From contig NZ_LZDB01000001.1 of assembly GCF_001676655.1 (NCBI RefSeq), forward strand, positions 186,001 through 250,000: 64,000 nucleotides of DNA. Reading direction: 5' to 3'. Below, piece after piece: positions 10,357 through 18,302 of this stretch (the stretch's first letter is position 1; every line of letters starts with the position of its first letter). This DNA comes from Perlucidibaca aquatica (GTDB taxonomy: Bacteria > Pseudomonadota > Gammaproteobacteria > Pseudomonadales > Moraxellaceae). Below the pieces are notes generated by a model, which was not told where the DNA came from, did not search any database, and saw only the letters and a list, made by a program, of their open reading frames with translations. A program made the position numbers and the translations under genes.

Positions 10357-11261
10357 TGTGGGTGCAGCTTCGTCCCTTCTGGCTCAGCATGCTCGTCATG
10401 CTGAGCCTGTCGGCCCATGCGCACGTCAATCATGGCGAAAGCTACAGACCCGTGCTGGATACGCTACCTAAGGAGCTTGACAGCATTTCAGTGCAGCTCA
10501 CCGACACGCTAGCGCCTCAGCTATTGCTGGAGAACCGCAGTGCGTCAGTCATCACCATTTTGGGTCAGAACCAGCAGCCTTTTCTCAGAATCAGTCGCGA
10601 TCGCGTTGAAGCCAATACGCGACATCCCGACTGGTTAAAGACCTATCTTCCTGGCGGGCTACCTGGCCGCAAACCGGAGGCCGGCAACGCACCTCTCTGG
10701 AAACAGGTGAAAGCCAGCAATAGCTGGGGCTGGTTTGATAGCCGCCTAAAGCCTTCATCGGTAAGCGCTGATTCGGTTTGGCAAGTTCCGGTACTGGTCG
10801 GCGACAAACCCAGCGTGATTTCAGGTCGTTTCACGCCGGCCCAGCAAAGTGGCTATTGGCAGGCCAACTGGCAAGCCAAACCGGTACTGCCCAATGGCAT
10901 TCGTGTCGCGCTTATTCCGGGGCAGCCCTACGGCATCATGCTGAGCAACGCATCTCAGGCGGTCGTCACGGTACTGGACCAGGATGGTCAGCCCTTTATC
11001 CGCCTGTCCAAAATCGGCACGGAGGCTTCCCTAAAAAGTGCCCTGTGGCGTGACACTGCCGCACAGCAAGGACTGCGCCAAGGTGAGCAGAAAGAAAAGC
11101 ATTGGCAGTTAGTATCAACAGCGCCGCGCTACACCTGGATTGAGCCCAGAACGCGTGGCAAGCAAGGCACGAAGAAGCCGCTGTCCTGGCAAATCCAACT
11201 GCGGGTGGATACGCAGTTGGTTACGCTAAAAGGCGAAAGCCGCTGGCTGTCAAAGCGCTAA
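10356..11261 (+). CDS. Exported two-repeat protein of unknown function, coupled to the copper-radical oxidase
   Basis: I do not recognise a named family with certainty. The 301-residue product has an N-terminal signal peptide ending near A-H-A (about residue 22) and no other membrane segment. The mature part is an internal duplication. Repeat 1 (about 50-160) has S-V-I-T-I-L-G-Q-N-Q-Q-P-F-L-R-I-S, a W-G-W-F-D-S-R motif and a final W-Q-V strand. Repeat 2 (about 182-295) has A-V-V-T-V-L-D-Q-D-G-Q-P-F-I-R-L-S, Y-T-W-I-E-P-R and W-Q-I. The module recalls repeats in actinobacterial exported proteins (memory only). The one-base overlap with the oxidase gene implies translational coupling, so it may be a partner, anchor or maturation factor. 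Confidence 0.75.
   Translation: MWVQLRPFWLSMLVMLSLSAHAHVNHGESYRPVLDTLPKELDSISVQLTDTLAPQLLLENRSASVITILGQNQQPFLRISRDRVEANTRHPDWLKTYLPGGLPGRKPEAGNAPLWKQVKASNSWGWFDSRLKPSSVSADSVWQVPVLVGDKPSVISGRFTPAQQSGYWQANWQAKPVLPNGIRVALIPGQPYGIMLSNASQAVVTVLDQDGQPFIRLSKIGTEASLKSALWRDTAAQQGLRQGEQKEKHWQLVSTAPRYTWIEPRTRGKQGTKKPLSWQIQLRVDTQLVTLKGESRWLSKR
10381..10407 (+). repeat. Perfect inverted repeat inside the signal-peptide coding region
   Basis: GGCTCAGCATG and CATGCTGAGCC form an 11-bp perfect stem with a 5-base loop, starting 25 bases into the gene at 10356. It lies wholly in codons for the hydrophobic core of the signal peptide. It could slow ribosomes entering the second gene (inference). Confidence 0.6.
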
Positions 11262-11708
11262 AATTTGCACAACCAGAGGCTCTAGTTTGGTGAGGCCGTA
11301 GCGACGACCCACCGCTAGGGCCTCTACCGCCGACATACCCTGCAACCAAAACGCTCGCAGTGCGAATAGCGCACCAACGCGATTGCCACTCATGCAATGC
11401 ACCAAGACCGGCGACTCGCCGCTAGCCGCCAATAGGCTATGCAGTGCCTCAGCATTAGCGCGATTTAAGTCATGGCCGCCGACAATGGGCAAGTGCGCGT
11501 AGTAGAGGCCCAGCTCAGCCGCCAAAGCCGCCTCATCAAAGCCTCCATGTTCATGCTCGGGCAGCATATCGATCACATGCGTGATACCGGCCGCCTTTAC
11601 TTCGGCAAGAGCTTCTGGGCTGACATAACCGCCAGCGTAGTGGTTAGGTTCAATAAACAACAGATTGGGAATGGGCAAGGACATAGCAGTCTCGGGGCAG
11701 TAGTTCAT
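11250..11708 (-). CDS. DUF442/dual-specificity phosphatase-like protein of the sulfur cassette
   Basis: A 152-residue cytoplasmic protein with the cysteine-phosphatase loop V-H-C-M-S-G-N-R (C-x5-R) and upstream pattern G-G-Y-V-S-P-E-A-L-A-E-V-K-A-A-G-I-T-H-V-I-D. This resembles the DUF442 (beta-lactamase-hydrolase-like phosphatase) domain that is fused to the ETHE1 domain in Blh of the BigR operon. Here it is a separate gene two places from the persulfide dioxygenase, so a sulfur-transferase role is plausible, or a protein phosphatase. It starts 4 bases after the tauE stop, and an ATG at 11684 is an alternative. Its 3' end overlaps the convergent gene by 12 bases. Confidence 0.72.
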   Translation of the reverse strand: MNYCPETAMSLPIPNLLFIEPNHYAGGYVSPEALAEVKAAGITHVIDMLPEHEHGGFDEAALAAELGLYYAHLPIVGGHDLNRANAEALHSLLAASGESPVLVHCMSGNRVGALFALRAFWLQGMSAVEALAVGRRYGLTKLEPLVVQILAL

Positions 11709-11712
11709 GCTT

Positions 11713-12501
11713 TTAGCCTAGCATGCTGAACTCCTGAATTCCGAGTGCAGTCGCAACGATCAGCATCAAAATAGCAAAGCTCTGCTGTACACGCTGTGCA
11801 GGCATTCTAGGGGCTATGAGGCGCCCAAAAACCAAGCCCACCACGACTGCAAAGATAAACGGCAACGCGGGCATAAGGCTGGTCAAGCTAAGCTTTCCGA
11901 TAACCATCAGCACGCTCAAGCTACTCACCAACGCGACCACCATCAGCGATGTAGCCACGATAGCCGCCATGCTGAGATCGGTAAAAAATCGTAAGACCGG
12001 CACAATAATGAATCCGCCGCCGACACCCAGTAAGCCTGTCAGCAAACCAGAAAATGCACCGAACGTAGACATCGCAAGCACACGCTTGGGGGTCCACACA
12101 AAACGGCCGGAGTTCGGATTAACCGGGATAATTAATAATTCTGCAGACTCGTTGGTGGCGTTTGAGGACAGCAAACGTAGCGCAGCCAACACCATGACAA
12201 CCATAAAAAGCAGGGTTAATACCGATGCAGGCAGGCGATGCGCCAGCATCAAACCCAGCGCGCTCATGGGCAGTGCTACTGCAGCCATGAGCAAGGCAGC
12301 ACGATACCGAGCCAAGCCCTTACGCAGGCCATCCAAAGCGCCCACACTGGCACTGAGAGCAACCGTCATTAATGCCACGGGGGCGGCCTGAGTCACGCTC
12401 CATTGCAAACCAAACATGAGTGCTGGCACAGCCAGCATGCCACCTCCAGCGCCGGTTAGGCCAAGCACGAGCCCAACCATGAGTCCCAGAATAACCAGCA
12501 T
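11713..12501 (-). CDS. TauE/SafE-family sulfite exporter
   Basis: A 262-residue polytopic inner-membrane protein with about eight hydrophobic segments. It carries the duplicated family signature: G-L-T-G-A-G-G-G-M-L-A-V-P-A-L near the N terminus and G-L-L-G-V-G-G-G-F-I-I-V-P-V-L in the second half. The family exports sulfite or organosulfonates. Location directly after the persulfide dioxygenase, whose product is sulfite, fits removal of sulfite from the cell. Three bases separate it from the upstream gene, so it is co-transcribed. Confidence 0.88.
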   Translation of the reverse strand: MLVILGLMVGLVLGLTGAGGGMLAVPALMFGLQWSVTQAAPVALMTVALSASVGALDGLRKGLARYRAALLMAAVALPMSALGLMLAHRLPASVLTLLFMVVMVLAALRLLSSNATNESAELLIIPVNPNSGRFVWTPKRVLAMSTFGAFSGLLTGLLGVGGGFIIVPVLRFFTDLSMAAIVATSLMVVALVSSLSVLMVIGKLSLTSLMPALPFIFAVVVGLVFGRLIAPRMPAQRVQQSFAILMLIVATALGIQEFSMLG

Positions 12502-12504
12502 GAA

Positions 12505-13200
12505 CTAGCCTTGCCCACAGGCGAGATTAGCGGGGATGGCAATATCCATCATCGCCGGATCAGGCAGATTAAGTGCGGCCATGATGGCGACATATTCCGC
12601 TTCGCTGCGTCCAGCTAGGCGCGGGTTAAAGCGCTTCTCTTCCGCAATCGTCGACACCGTCCAGCCCTTATAGTCATGACCTGGATATACGCACGTATCG
12701 TCAGGTAGTTGAAAAAGCTTTTGCGTAATCGAGTGCCAAGATTTCTGTGCACTGCCGCCCTGAAAGTCCGTTCGACCGGTGCCCCGAATTAGTAGCGCAT
12801 CACCGGTAAAAACCGCCTCGGGATGCGCTGGATTAAGCACAAAGCTAAACGATTCATCCGTGTGCCCCGGTGTATACAGGGCTTGTATCGAAAGCGAACC
12901 CACGGCGAACACTTCACCGTCTTTAAGGTTGCGCGATACGCAGCTCGCACGAGTGAACTCCCCCATTAAGGTCACGCAACCTGTGGCATCACGTAATGCA
13001 CCCAGAGCAGTGATGTGATCGGCATGAGTATGCGTATCTGCTGCATACAACAGCGTTACGTTCAGCTCGCGGAGTAATTGCAAGTACTGGGGTAGCTGCT
13101 CCTTTACCGGATCAATGAGTAACGCCTTAGCGTTCTGCTCACACGCCAGTAAATAGGTGTAAGTACTGGATGCTTTATCAAAGAGCTGGCGAAAAATCAT
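12505..13200 (-). CDS. Persulfide dioxygenase, ETHE1-like metallo-beta-lactamase fold
   Basis: A 231-residue enzyme expected to oxidise glutathione persulfide (or a similar low-molecular persulfide) to sulfite with a mononuclear iron. Metal ligands are in T-H-T-H-A-D-H near residue 60, T-P-G-H-T-D-E near 115, G-D-A-L-L-I-R-G-T-G-R-T-D-F-Q near 135, and Y-P-G-H-D-Y near 175; the last two blocks are typical of ETHE1 and Blh rather than glyoxalase II. GGAG lies 8 bases before the start. No rhodanese domain is fused. It is the enzymatic centre of the cassette between 11250 and 14441. Confidence 0.88.
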   Translation of the reverse strand: MIFRQLFDKASSTYTYLLACEQNAKALLIDPVKEQLPQYLQLLRELNVTLLYAADTHTHADHITALGALRDATGCVTLMGEFTRASCVSRNLKDGEVFAVGSLSIQALYTPGHTDESFSFVLNPAHPEAVFTGDALLIRGTGRTDFQGGSAQKSWHSITQKLFQLPDDTCVYPGHDYKGWTVSTIAEEKRFNPRLAGRSEAEYVAIMAALNLPDPAMMDIAIPANLACGQG

Positions 13201-13215
13201 CGGAAGTACTCCGTA

Positions 13216-13629
13216 CTAGGCCGAACGGAAAAATCGGTCATGCACCCAGCTACCCAGCAGCAGGGAGACCACAAATGCCACGATGTCTTGTCCGCCCTGA
13301 ACGATGTTCACTAAGGCCGGCCCGGGGCAAAGCCCAGACAGACCCCAGCCGACTCCGAAGAGCGCTGCGCCGAGTAACAATCGGCCATCTATTTGCGTAG
13401 CCTGTGGCCATTGAAAGCTCGGCGCAAAGACCGGTTGCGCGCGGCGGCGCAGCCAAATAAATGCGGGCATGGCCACCGCAATGGCACCGACCATGACAAA
13501 TGCCAAGGTCACGTCCCATTGCCCTGTCACATCTAGAAAGCCCTGCACTTTGACGGGGTCGGTCATACCCGACAACACCAAGCCCAAGCCGAAAAGTAGA
13601 CCGCAGATAAAGCCTGAAAGAACTTTCAT
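13216..13629 (-). CDS. YeeE/YedE-family membrane protein, second half (DUF395)
   Basis: A 137-residue inner-membrane protein with four hydrophobic helices and the family motif G-L-S-G-L-C-P-G-P-A, whose cysteine is typical of YeeE/YedE (TsuA-type) sulfur-compound channels. Together with the next protein upstream it makes up the equivalent of one full-length transporter split into two genes. Start at 13629: AGGAG lies 6 bases upstream, and the preceding stop is one base away (TAATATG), so translation is coupled. The likely cargo is thiosulfate or a related sulfur species (inference from family and context). Confidence 0.85.
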   Translation of the reverse strand: MKVLSGFICGLLFGLGLVLSGMTDPVKVQGFLDVTGQWDVTLAFVMVGAIAVAMPAFIWLRRRAQPVFAPSFQWPQATQIDGRLLLGAALFGVGWGLSGLCPGPALVNIVQGGQDIVAFVVSLLLGSWVHDRFFRSA

Positions 13630-13630
13630 A

Positions 13631-14059
13631 TTAGGCTCCTCCCGCACGCAGCACAGCTACCGTCACTATGCCGGACGCCATAAACGTAAGCGTTGCCGCA
13701 AGAGATCGCCACGACAACCGGCTGATCCCACAAACCCCATGCCCGGAGGTGCAACCATTGCCTAAGCGCGTGCCGAAGCCCACCAGCAGCCCAGCCGCGA
13801 TCAGGGTAGGCAAACCAATATTCGGCAGCATGGGAGGCGCAATTCCCAGAACATAGGTCGCGAACAGGCCTGCAACCAACATACCCAAAATAAATGCTCG
13901 TGCTAAACCTGCCGCGCTATCTTGCCGCTGCCATGCCGTGGCTACCAAACCACTTATGCCGGCAATTTTACCGGTAAGGGCAAACAGCAACGCCGCGGCA
14001 AAACCAATCAGTAACCCACCCTGTAAGCCGGCCTGCCAAGCCATAGGAAATTCAGACAT
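13631..14059 (-). CDS. YeeE/YedE-family membrane protein, first half (DUF395)
   Basis: First gene of the minus-strand sulfur operon. The 142-residue product has four or five hydrophobic segments and the motif [12 protein letters not shown], in which the conserved cysteines line the path for sulfur compounds in the YeeE family. It is followed with a one-base gap by the second half. The 5' leader of 32 bases contains the inverted repeat at 14091-14108, so this is the promoter-proximal target of the divergent CsoR-family regulator. Confidence 0.85.
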   Translation of the reverse strand: MSEFPMAWQAGLQGGLLIGFAAALLFALTGKIAGISGLVATAWQRQDSAAGLARAFILGMLVAGLFATYVLGIAPPMLPNIGLPTLIAAGLLVGFGTRLGNGCTSGHGVCGISRLSWRSLAATLTFMASGIVTVAVLRAGGA

Positions 14060-14090
14060 AGGATTTAGCTCATAATGAAGAGATGATTTT

Positions 14091-14108
14091 TATACTACCC
14101 CCAGTATA
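14091..14108. promoter_or_regulatory. Predicted CsoR/CstR-type operator with divergent -10 elements
   Basis: TATACTACCCCCAGTATA: a perfect TATACT/AGTATA inverted repeat around a C-rich centre, the layout known for CsoR-family operators (AT-rich arms, G/C-run core). TATACT reads as a -10 element on both strands, so one bound repressor could shut both the regulator and the sulfur operon. Confidence 0.7.
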
Positions 14109-14171
14109 TTAGGTACACAAGCCAGGTCGCTTGTCGTAGCATGAATCTGGAATAGTGATGACGGAAAAACC

Positions 14172-14441
14172 ATGTCGCCCAGAGAGCAGCATCAACGCGC
14201 ACTCATCCTCAGACTTCGCCGAGTAGAGGGTCAAATTCGTGGTATCCAAGCCATGATGGAAAACGGCGACAATTGTGACCGCATCGCGCAGCAGCTCTCG
14301 GCTGCCCGCAAAGCCTTGGACAAGACCTTTCACGAGATGGTCGCCTGTCATTTGCAAATGGAAATTGCGGCCAACCCAGACCGTGAACACATTGCTGCTG
14401 CAACAGCTCACATGACCTCTCTGCTACGCAAATATGGATAA
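14172..14441 (+). CDS. CsoR/FrmR/CstR-family transcriptional repressor
   Basis: An 89-residue all-helical regulator. It has the family core R-L-R-R-V-E-G-Q-I-R-G-I-Q-A-M-M and sensor residues C35 and H60, with an extra C59 immediately before the histidine. The third ligand of copper-sensing CsoR (a Cys four residues after the His) is absent: the position is Glu64. A copper sensor is therefore unlikely. C35/H60 matches FrmR, but the divergent neighbours are persulfide dioxygenase, TauE and YeeE genes, as with the persulfide sensor CstR of Staphylococcus. A persulfide-responsive role, perhaps by a C35-C59 link, is the best inference. It probably autoregulates through the operator 64 bases upstream. 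Confidence 0.85.
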   Translation: MSPREQHQRALILRLRRVEGQIRGIQAMMENGDNCDRIAQQLSAARKALDKTFHEMVACHLQMEIAANPDREHIAAATAHMTSLLRKYG

Positions 14442-14444
14442 GCC

Positions 14445-14954
14445 ATGAGCCTCGCCAAACCCGTTTCCGCCAGCGCCGTCACCGATCAGGTCTATTGGGT
14501 ATTCCCCAACGACTTAAACGCGAATGACACCGTTTTTGGCGGCATGATCATGGCGCAAATGGACAGGCTTTGTGCGGTGGTGGCGTGCCGCCATAGTGAT
14601 CGGATTTGTGTCACGGCCAGCGTCGATGCCGTGCACTTTCTGGCGCCGGCAAAGCGGGGCGATGTGTTGATTTTTGCCGCTGCGGTGAATCAGGTCTGGC
14701 GCTCATCCCTCGAAGTGGGCTGCCGCGTTGATGCACAGGCCATCAATGGAGAGCGCAGACATATTCTTTCGGCGTATCTGACCTTTGTCTCGGTAGATGA
14801 GGCCAACAAACCCAGCCCTGTGCCAGGGCTCATCACCCAAACCAGCGAGGAGACTCGACGCGCAGGGGAAGCCGATTTGCGCCGTAGCCAGCGCCTGCGC
14901 CACGCCGAAGAGCTGAAAGCGTTCCGCGTGCAGGCGCAGCAACAACAGCAGTAA
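14445..14954 (+). CDS. Acyl-CoA thioesterase, hotdog fold (YciA/ACOT-like)
   Basis: A 169-residue single hotdog domain with the ACOT/YciA helix pattern N-A-N-D-T-V-F-G-G-M-I-M-A-Q-M-D and strand V-T-A-S-V-D-A-V-H-F-L-A-P, followed by a charged, Gln-rich C-terminal tail. It hydrolyses acyl-CoA in the cytoplasm; chain-length preference cannot be read. It starts 3 bases after the regulator stop, so the two are co-transcribed and it may share the sulfur-responsive promoter, although a link between the functions is not evident. It converges on rpiA with 12 bases between. Confidence 0.82.
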   Translation: MSLAKPVSASAVTDQVYWVFPNDLNANDTVFGGMIMAQMDRLCAVVACRHSDRICVTASVDAVHFLAPAKRGDVLIFAAAVNQVWRSSLEVGCRVDAQAINGERRHILSAYLTFVSVDEANKPSPVPGLITQTSEETRRAGEADLRRSQRLRHAEELKAFRVQAQQQQQ

Positions 14955-14966
14955 GCATGCAGTAAG

Positions 14967-15638
14967 TCAGCGGGTAATGGTTCTCACACCAGCACTGCCG
15001 CCAAGCAACAAAACATCGGCTGGTCGCCGCGCAAACAGCCCATTGCAGACCACACCCACGAGATTATTTAAGTGTGTCTCCAGCTCCACCGGGTTGCGAA
15101 TATCCAGACCGTAGGTGTCGAGAATGACGTTGCCGTTGTCGGTCACAAAGCCATTGCGATAGACCGGGCTACCACCCAACTTCACTAGCTCGCGGGCAAT
15201 CATTGAGCGGGCCATGGGAATGACCTCAATGGGCAGTGGAAATGTGCCAAGTTGACTCACCCATTTGCTGTCGTCGGCGATGCATACAAACGTGTCTGCC
15301 AGCGCCGCCACGATTTTCTCGCGGGTAAGCGCACCGCCGCCGCCCTTAATCATTTCTAAGGCCGCATTGATCTCATCTGCGCCATCCACATAGACGCCGA
15401 TGTGATCCACATCATTAAGGCTGACAACCTCAATACCGATGGCTTCCAGTCGCAGCTTGGTGGCTTCGCTACTGGCAACCGCTGCCTTTACTTTGTGACG
15501 AATCGGCTTGAGGCCATCAATGAAGAAATTCGCTGTAGAGCCCGTACCCACACCAAGCACTTCGCCATCGCGCACATGGGCGAGCGCCGCTTCGGCAACC
15601 GCGCGCTTCAGGGCATCGGCAGAAAGTACAGTGGACAT
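14967..15638 (-). CDS. rpiA: Ribose-5-phosphate isomerase A
   Basis: Interconverts ribose-5-phosphate and ribulose-5-phosphate in the pentose phosphate pathway. The 223-residue protein has the RpiA hallmarks [13 protein letters not shown], the catalytic segment [18 protein letters not shown] and S-K-W-V. The start at 15638 has GGAG 6 bases upstream and gives the usual length; the frame extends open to 15791 into the divergent ilvA region, without support. It is divergent from ilvA, an arrangement known in several Gammaproteobacteria. Confidence 0.96.
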   Translation of the reverse strand: MSTVLSADALKRAVAEAALAHVRDGEVLGVGTGSTANFFIDGLKPIRHKVKAAVASSEATKLRLEAIGIEVVSLNDVDHIGVYVDGADEINAALEMIKGGGGALTREKIVAALADTFVCIADDSKWVSQLGTFPLPIEVIPMARSMIARELVKLGGSPVYRNGFVTDNGNVILDTYGLDIRNPVELETHLNNLVGVVCNGLFARRPADVLLLGGSAGVRTITR

Positions 15639-15743
15639 AGTGGGCTCCAGTAGCTCAAGAATGGGGACGATCGTCTGACAGGCGGCACGCCACCTTCGGG
15701 ACGCGTAGTATACTCGCAGCCAATAGTCCGGAAGCAGTCCGCC

Positions 15744-17270
15744 ATGCCCGATGTCCTCGCACTTGATGCAATTGTAAAACGCATACTTCAAGCTCGTGTC
15801 TATGATGTCGCCATCGAAAGCCCGCTCGAACCTGCTCGCCTGCTTTCACGCCGCTTAAAAAACACGGTTCTGATTAAGCGCGAAGACCTGCAACCGGTGT
15901 TTTCCTTCAAGCTGCGCGGCGCCTTCAATAAAATCGTCAAGCTCAGTGACAATGACCGTGCCAAGGGCGTGATCTGCGCCTCTGCCGGCAATCATGCCCA
16001 AGGCGTGGCGCTGGCGGCAAAAACGCTGGGCATCAAAGGCGTGATTGTGATGCCGCAAACCACGCCCGACATTAAGGTCAATGCCGTGCGTGCCCTCGGT
16101 GGTCAAGTCGTGCTTCACGGCGACAGCTACGACGACGCTTTCGCGCACGCGCAAACGCTGATGAGCGAGAAGGGCTATACCTTCGTGCATCCTTTCGATG
16201 ACCCCGAGATCATCGCCGGCCAAGGCACAGTCGCGGTCGAGATTTTGCGGCAGCATCAAGGCGCCATCGATGCGATTTTTGTGCCGGTCGGCGGCGGCGG
16301 CCTGATGGCGGGCGTGGCGGCCTACATCAAATATGTGCGGCCATCGGTGCGCGTCATCGCCGTGGAAGCCGAGGACTCGGCCTGCCTCGCAGCCGCAATG
16401 AAAGCCGGTAAGCGCGTCACGCTGGACCAAGTGGGCCTGTTTGCGGATGGCGTTGCCGTGAAGCAGATTGGCAAGCACACCTTCGACATCGCCAAGGTCT
16501 GCATCGATGAAGTCATCACCTGCTCGACCGATGAAATGTGTGCCGCCATCAAGGACATCTTCGATGAATGCCGTTGCATCAGTGAGCCCGCTGGCGCGCT
16601 GTCTCTCGCCGGCCTAAAGAAGTACGTTCAGCGCGACGGCGTGCAGGGCCAGACCCTGATCGCCATCAACTCCGGCGCGAACATGAATTTCGATCGCCTG
16701 CGTCACATCGCCGAGCGCACGGAAGTGGGCGAGGGTCGCGAAGCGGTTTTAGCGGTGACTATTCCGGAACAGGCTGGCGCATTTAAAGCCTTCTGTCAGG
16801 CCATTGGTAAACGCAATGTCACCGAGTTCAACTATCGCTTCAGTGACAGCAGCGAGGCCCATGTCTTTGTCGGCTTGACCGTGCGCAATGGCGCTGAAGA
16901 ACGCGCTGAACTGGTCGCAGGTTTGCAACGCAAAGGCTACGCCGTGCTCGACCTATCCGATGATGAAATGGCGAAACTGCACACGCGCCATCTCGTTGGC
17001 GGTCATGCCGGATTGGCCGATGAGCGCCTCTTCCGCTTTGAATTCCCCGAACGGCCAGGCGCACTCATGGCCTTTCTAACCCAGCTTGGCACCCAGTGGA
17101 ACATCTCCTTGTTCCATTACCGCAACCATGGTGCCGCTTATGGTCGCGTGCTGGTGGGCTTGCAGTTGGGTTCGCGTAGCCTCAAGGAATTGAAGTCGTC
17201 ACTCGATGCAGTGGGCTATCCCTACTCCGACGAGAGCAGCAACCCAGCTTATCAACTCTTTTTGCGCTGA
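15744..17270 (+). CDS. ilvA: Threonine ammonia-lyase, biosynthetic
   Basis: PLP enzyme making 2-oxobutanoate from threonine, the first step to isoleucine. The 508 residues match the biosynthetic form. The PLP lysine is K56 in [10 protein letters not shown]; the phosphate loop is V-G-G-G-G-L-M-A-G. The C-terminal part holds two ACT-like regulatory domains ([10 protein letters not shown] and [10 protein letters not shown]), which confer isoleucine inhibition in the family. A TATACT element at 15709 precedes the start by 30 bases. The next gene follows after 9 bases. Confidence 0.97.
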   Translation: MPDVLALDAIVKRILQARVYDVAIESPLEPARLLSRRLKNTVLIKREDLQPVFSFKLRGAFNKIVKLSDNDRAKGVICASAGNHAQGVALAAKTLGIKGVIVMPQTTPDIKVNAVRALGGQVVLHGDSYDDAFAHAQTLMSEKGYTFVHPFDDPEIIAGQGTVAVEILRQHQGAIDAIFVPVGGGGLMAGVAAYIKYVRPSVRVIAVEAEDSACLAAAMKAGKRVTLDQVGLFADGVAVKQIGKHTFDIAKVCIDEVITCSTDEMCAAIKDIFDECRCISEPAGALSLAGLKKYVQRDGVQGQTLIAINSGANMNFDRLRHIAERTEVGEGREAVLAVTIPEQAGAFKAFCQAIGKRNVTEFNYRFSDSSEAHVFVGLTVRNGAEERAELVAGLQRKGYAVLDLSDDEMAKLHTRHLVGGHAGLADERLFRFEFPERPGALMAFLTQLGTQWNISLFHYRNHGAAYGRVLVGLQLGSRSLKELKSSLDAVGYPYSDESSNPAYQLFLR

Positions 17271-17279
17271 GATAAATCC

Positions 17280-18287
17280 ATGTTGCCGCGCCTGCCCAAG
17301 CCCAATGCCGCTGTGCTCAAGCGCATTCAAGCGCAACCGTTGGACTACTGGCAGCATGTAGGCGACCCGCTGGCCGACTTGCTCTCCACGATCTACCCCA
17401 TTGGCGATGCCGAAACCTTGCTCAAGCTCATCGAGTACGAAGCCGAGCAGGAGCAGCCGCTATGCCTGCAGTTTCTGTCTCAAGAGAACGCCGTTTCTCG
17501 TTGGCAGGAACCTCGCTTTCAAGCCGAGCTCGCCGCCTGGCAAGCCTATGTGCAGCAATTCCCATTAGCAGTACGACTGGCTTGGCAAGCTGGTGGGGGC
17601 CTGCGTCTGCTCAGCCAAGCGCGCTGGGCCGGTGCCTGGCCTGGGCCACTGAGCCCGTTGCAACGCTTTATGCAGCACTTAGATGACGCTTTGCTCTGCG
17701 AACATCTGCCCACGCCAGACACCCTGCGATTAATGCGTTTAGAGCTGGCGATTTTGCGTCGCGATGCCGAAGCCGACATTGGCAAAAATCATCTCGGTGT
17801 AGTGCTCGCGCAAAGCGATTTAGCGACGCTAGTCATTTGTTTGTCAGAAGAAATGATGCGCAGCCTCGATGCGCTGGGCGTTGGCCTTAATAGTGCACAG
17901 CGCGCTGGCTTGCGGCACTGGGCCATTGGCTTCGGTCAGGGACTAGGGGTGGAGGCGCTGTGGTTGGCCAGCAACGAAGAGGAGGCTCATGCGCTTAGGC
18001 ATGTATTGTTGCAGCCGTCATCCTCGCTAGGCGCACCGCTGGTACTGCCGTGGTTACGCATGGTGGCATCGGCCGACACCCTGCCTGCTGCTGAACGCCG
18101 CACCTTGGCGCTGGCGCGCAGCCTGCTCGACCCCCTCACCGCCGACACACTGGGCCTGCCGCACGATGCCCTTGGCAGCTTATGGCGCAAGGCCAGCGGC
18201 TGGGTCGTCGAAAAAGGCCGACCCTTAGCCGGGCAAGCTCCGGCGGTGCTTAATTTGCAGAAGAAGGTGATGGCGCGCTGGCACTAG
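17280..18287 (+). CDS. Conserved-looking cytoplasmic protein of unknown function downstream of ilvA
   Basis: I do not recognise this 335-residue protein. It has no signal peptide and no clear membrane helix. It is rich in Leu, Ala, Trp and Gln and looks mostly alpha-helical. The N-terminal part resembles a helical regulatory domain of HDOD-type proteins in length and composition only: no catalytic motif is visible. It lies 9 bases after ilvA, so it is probably in the same transcript. Its codon use matches its neighbours and it is clearly coding (continuous frame, start after a GAGATAAATCC leader). It converges on the response-regulator gene. Confidence 0.7.
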   Translation: MLPRLPKPNAAVLKRIQAQPLDYWQHVGDPLADLLSTIYPIGDAETLLKLIEYEAEQEQPLCLQFLSQENAVSRWQEPRFQAELAAWQAYVQQFPLAVRLAWQAGGGLRLLSQARWAGAWPGPLSPLQRFMQHLDDALLCEHLPTPDTLRLMRLELAILRRDAEADIGKNHLGVVLAQSDLATLVICLSEEMMRSLDALGVGLNSAQRAGLRHWAIGFGQGLGVEALWLASNEEEAHALRHVLLQPSSSLGAPLVLPWLRMVASADTLPAAERRTLALARSLLDPLTADTLGLPHDALGSLWRKASGWVVEKGRPLAGQAPAVLNLQKKVMARWH

Positions 18288-18302
18288 CGCATGACTGCTT
18301 AA

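Noticed and set aside
14172-14441. Plain copper (CsoR) or formaldehyde (FrmR) sensor
   Set aside because: The third copper ligand is missing, and no copper-export or formaldehyde-detoxification genes are adjacent, whereas persulfide genes are.
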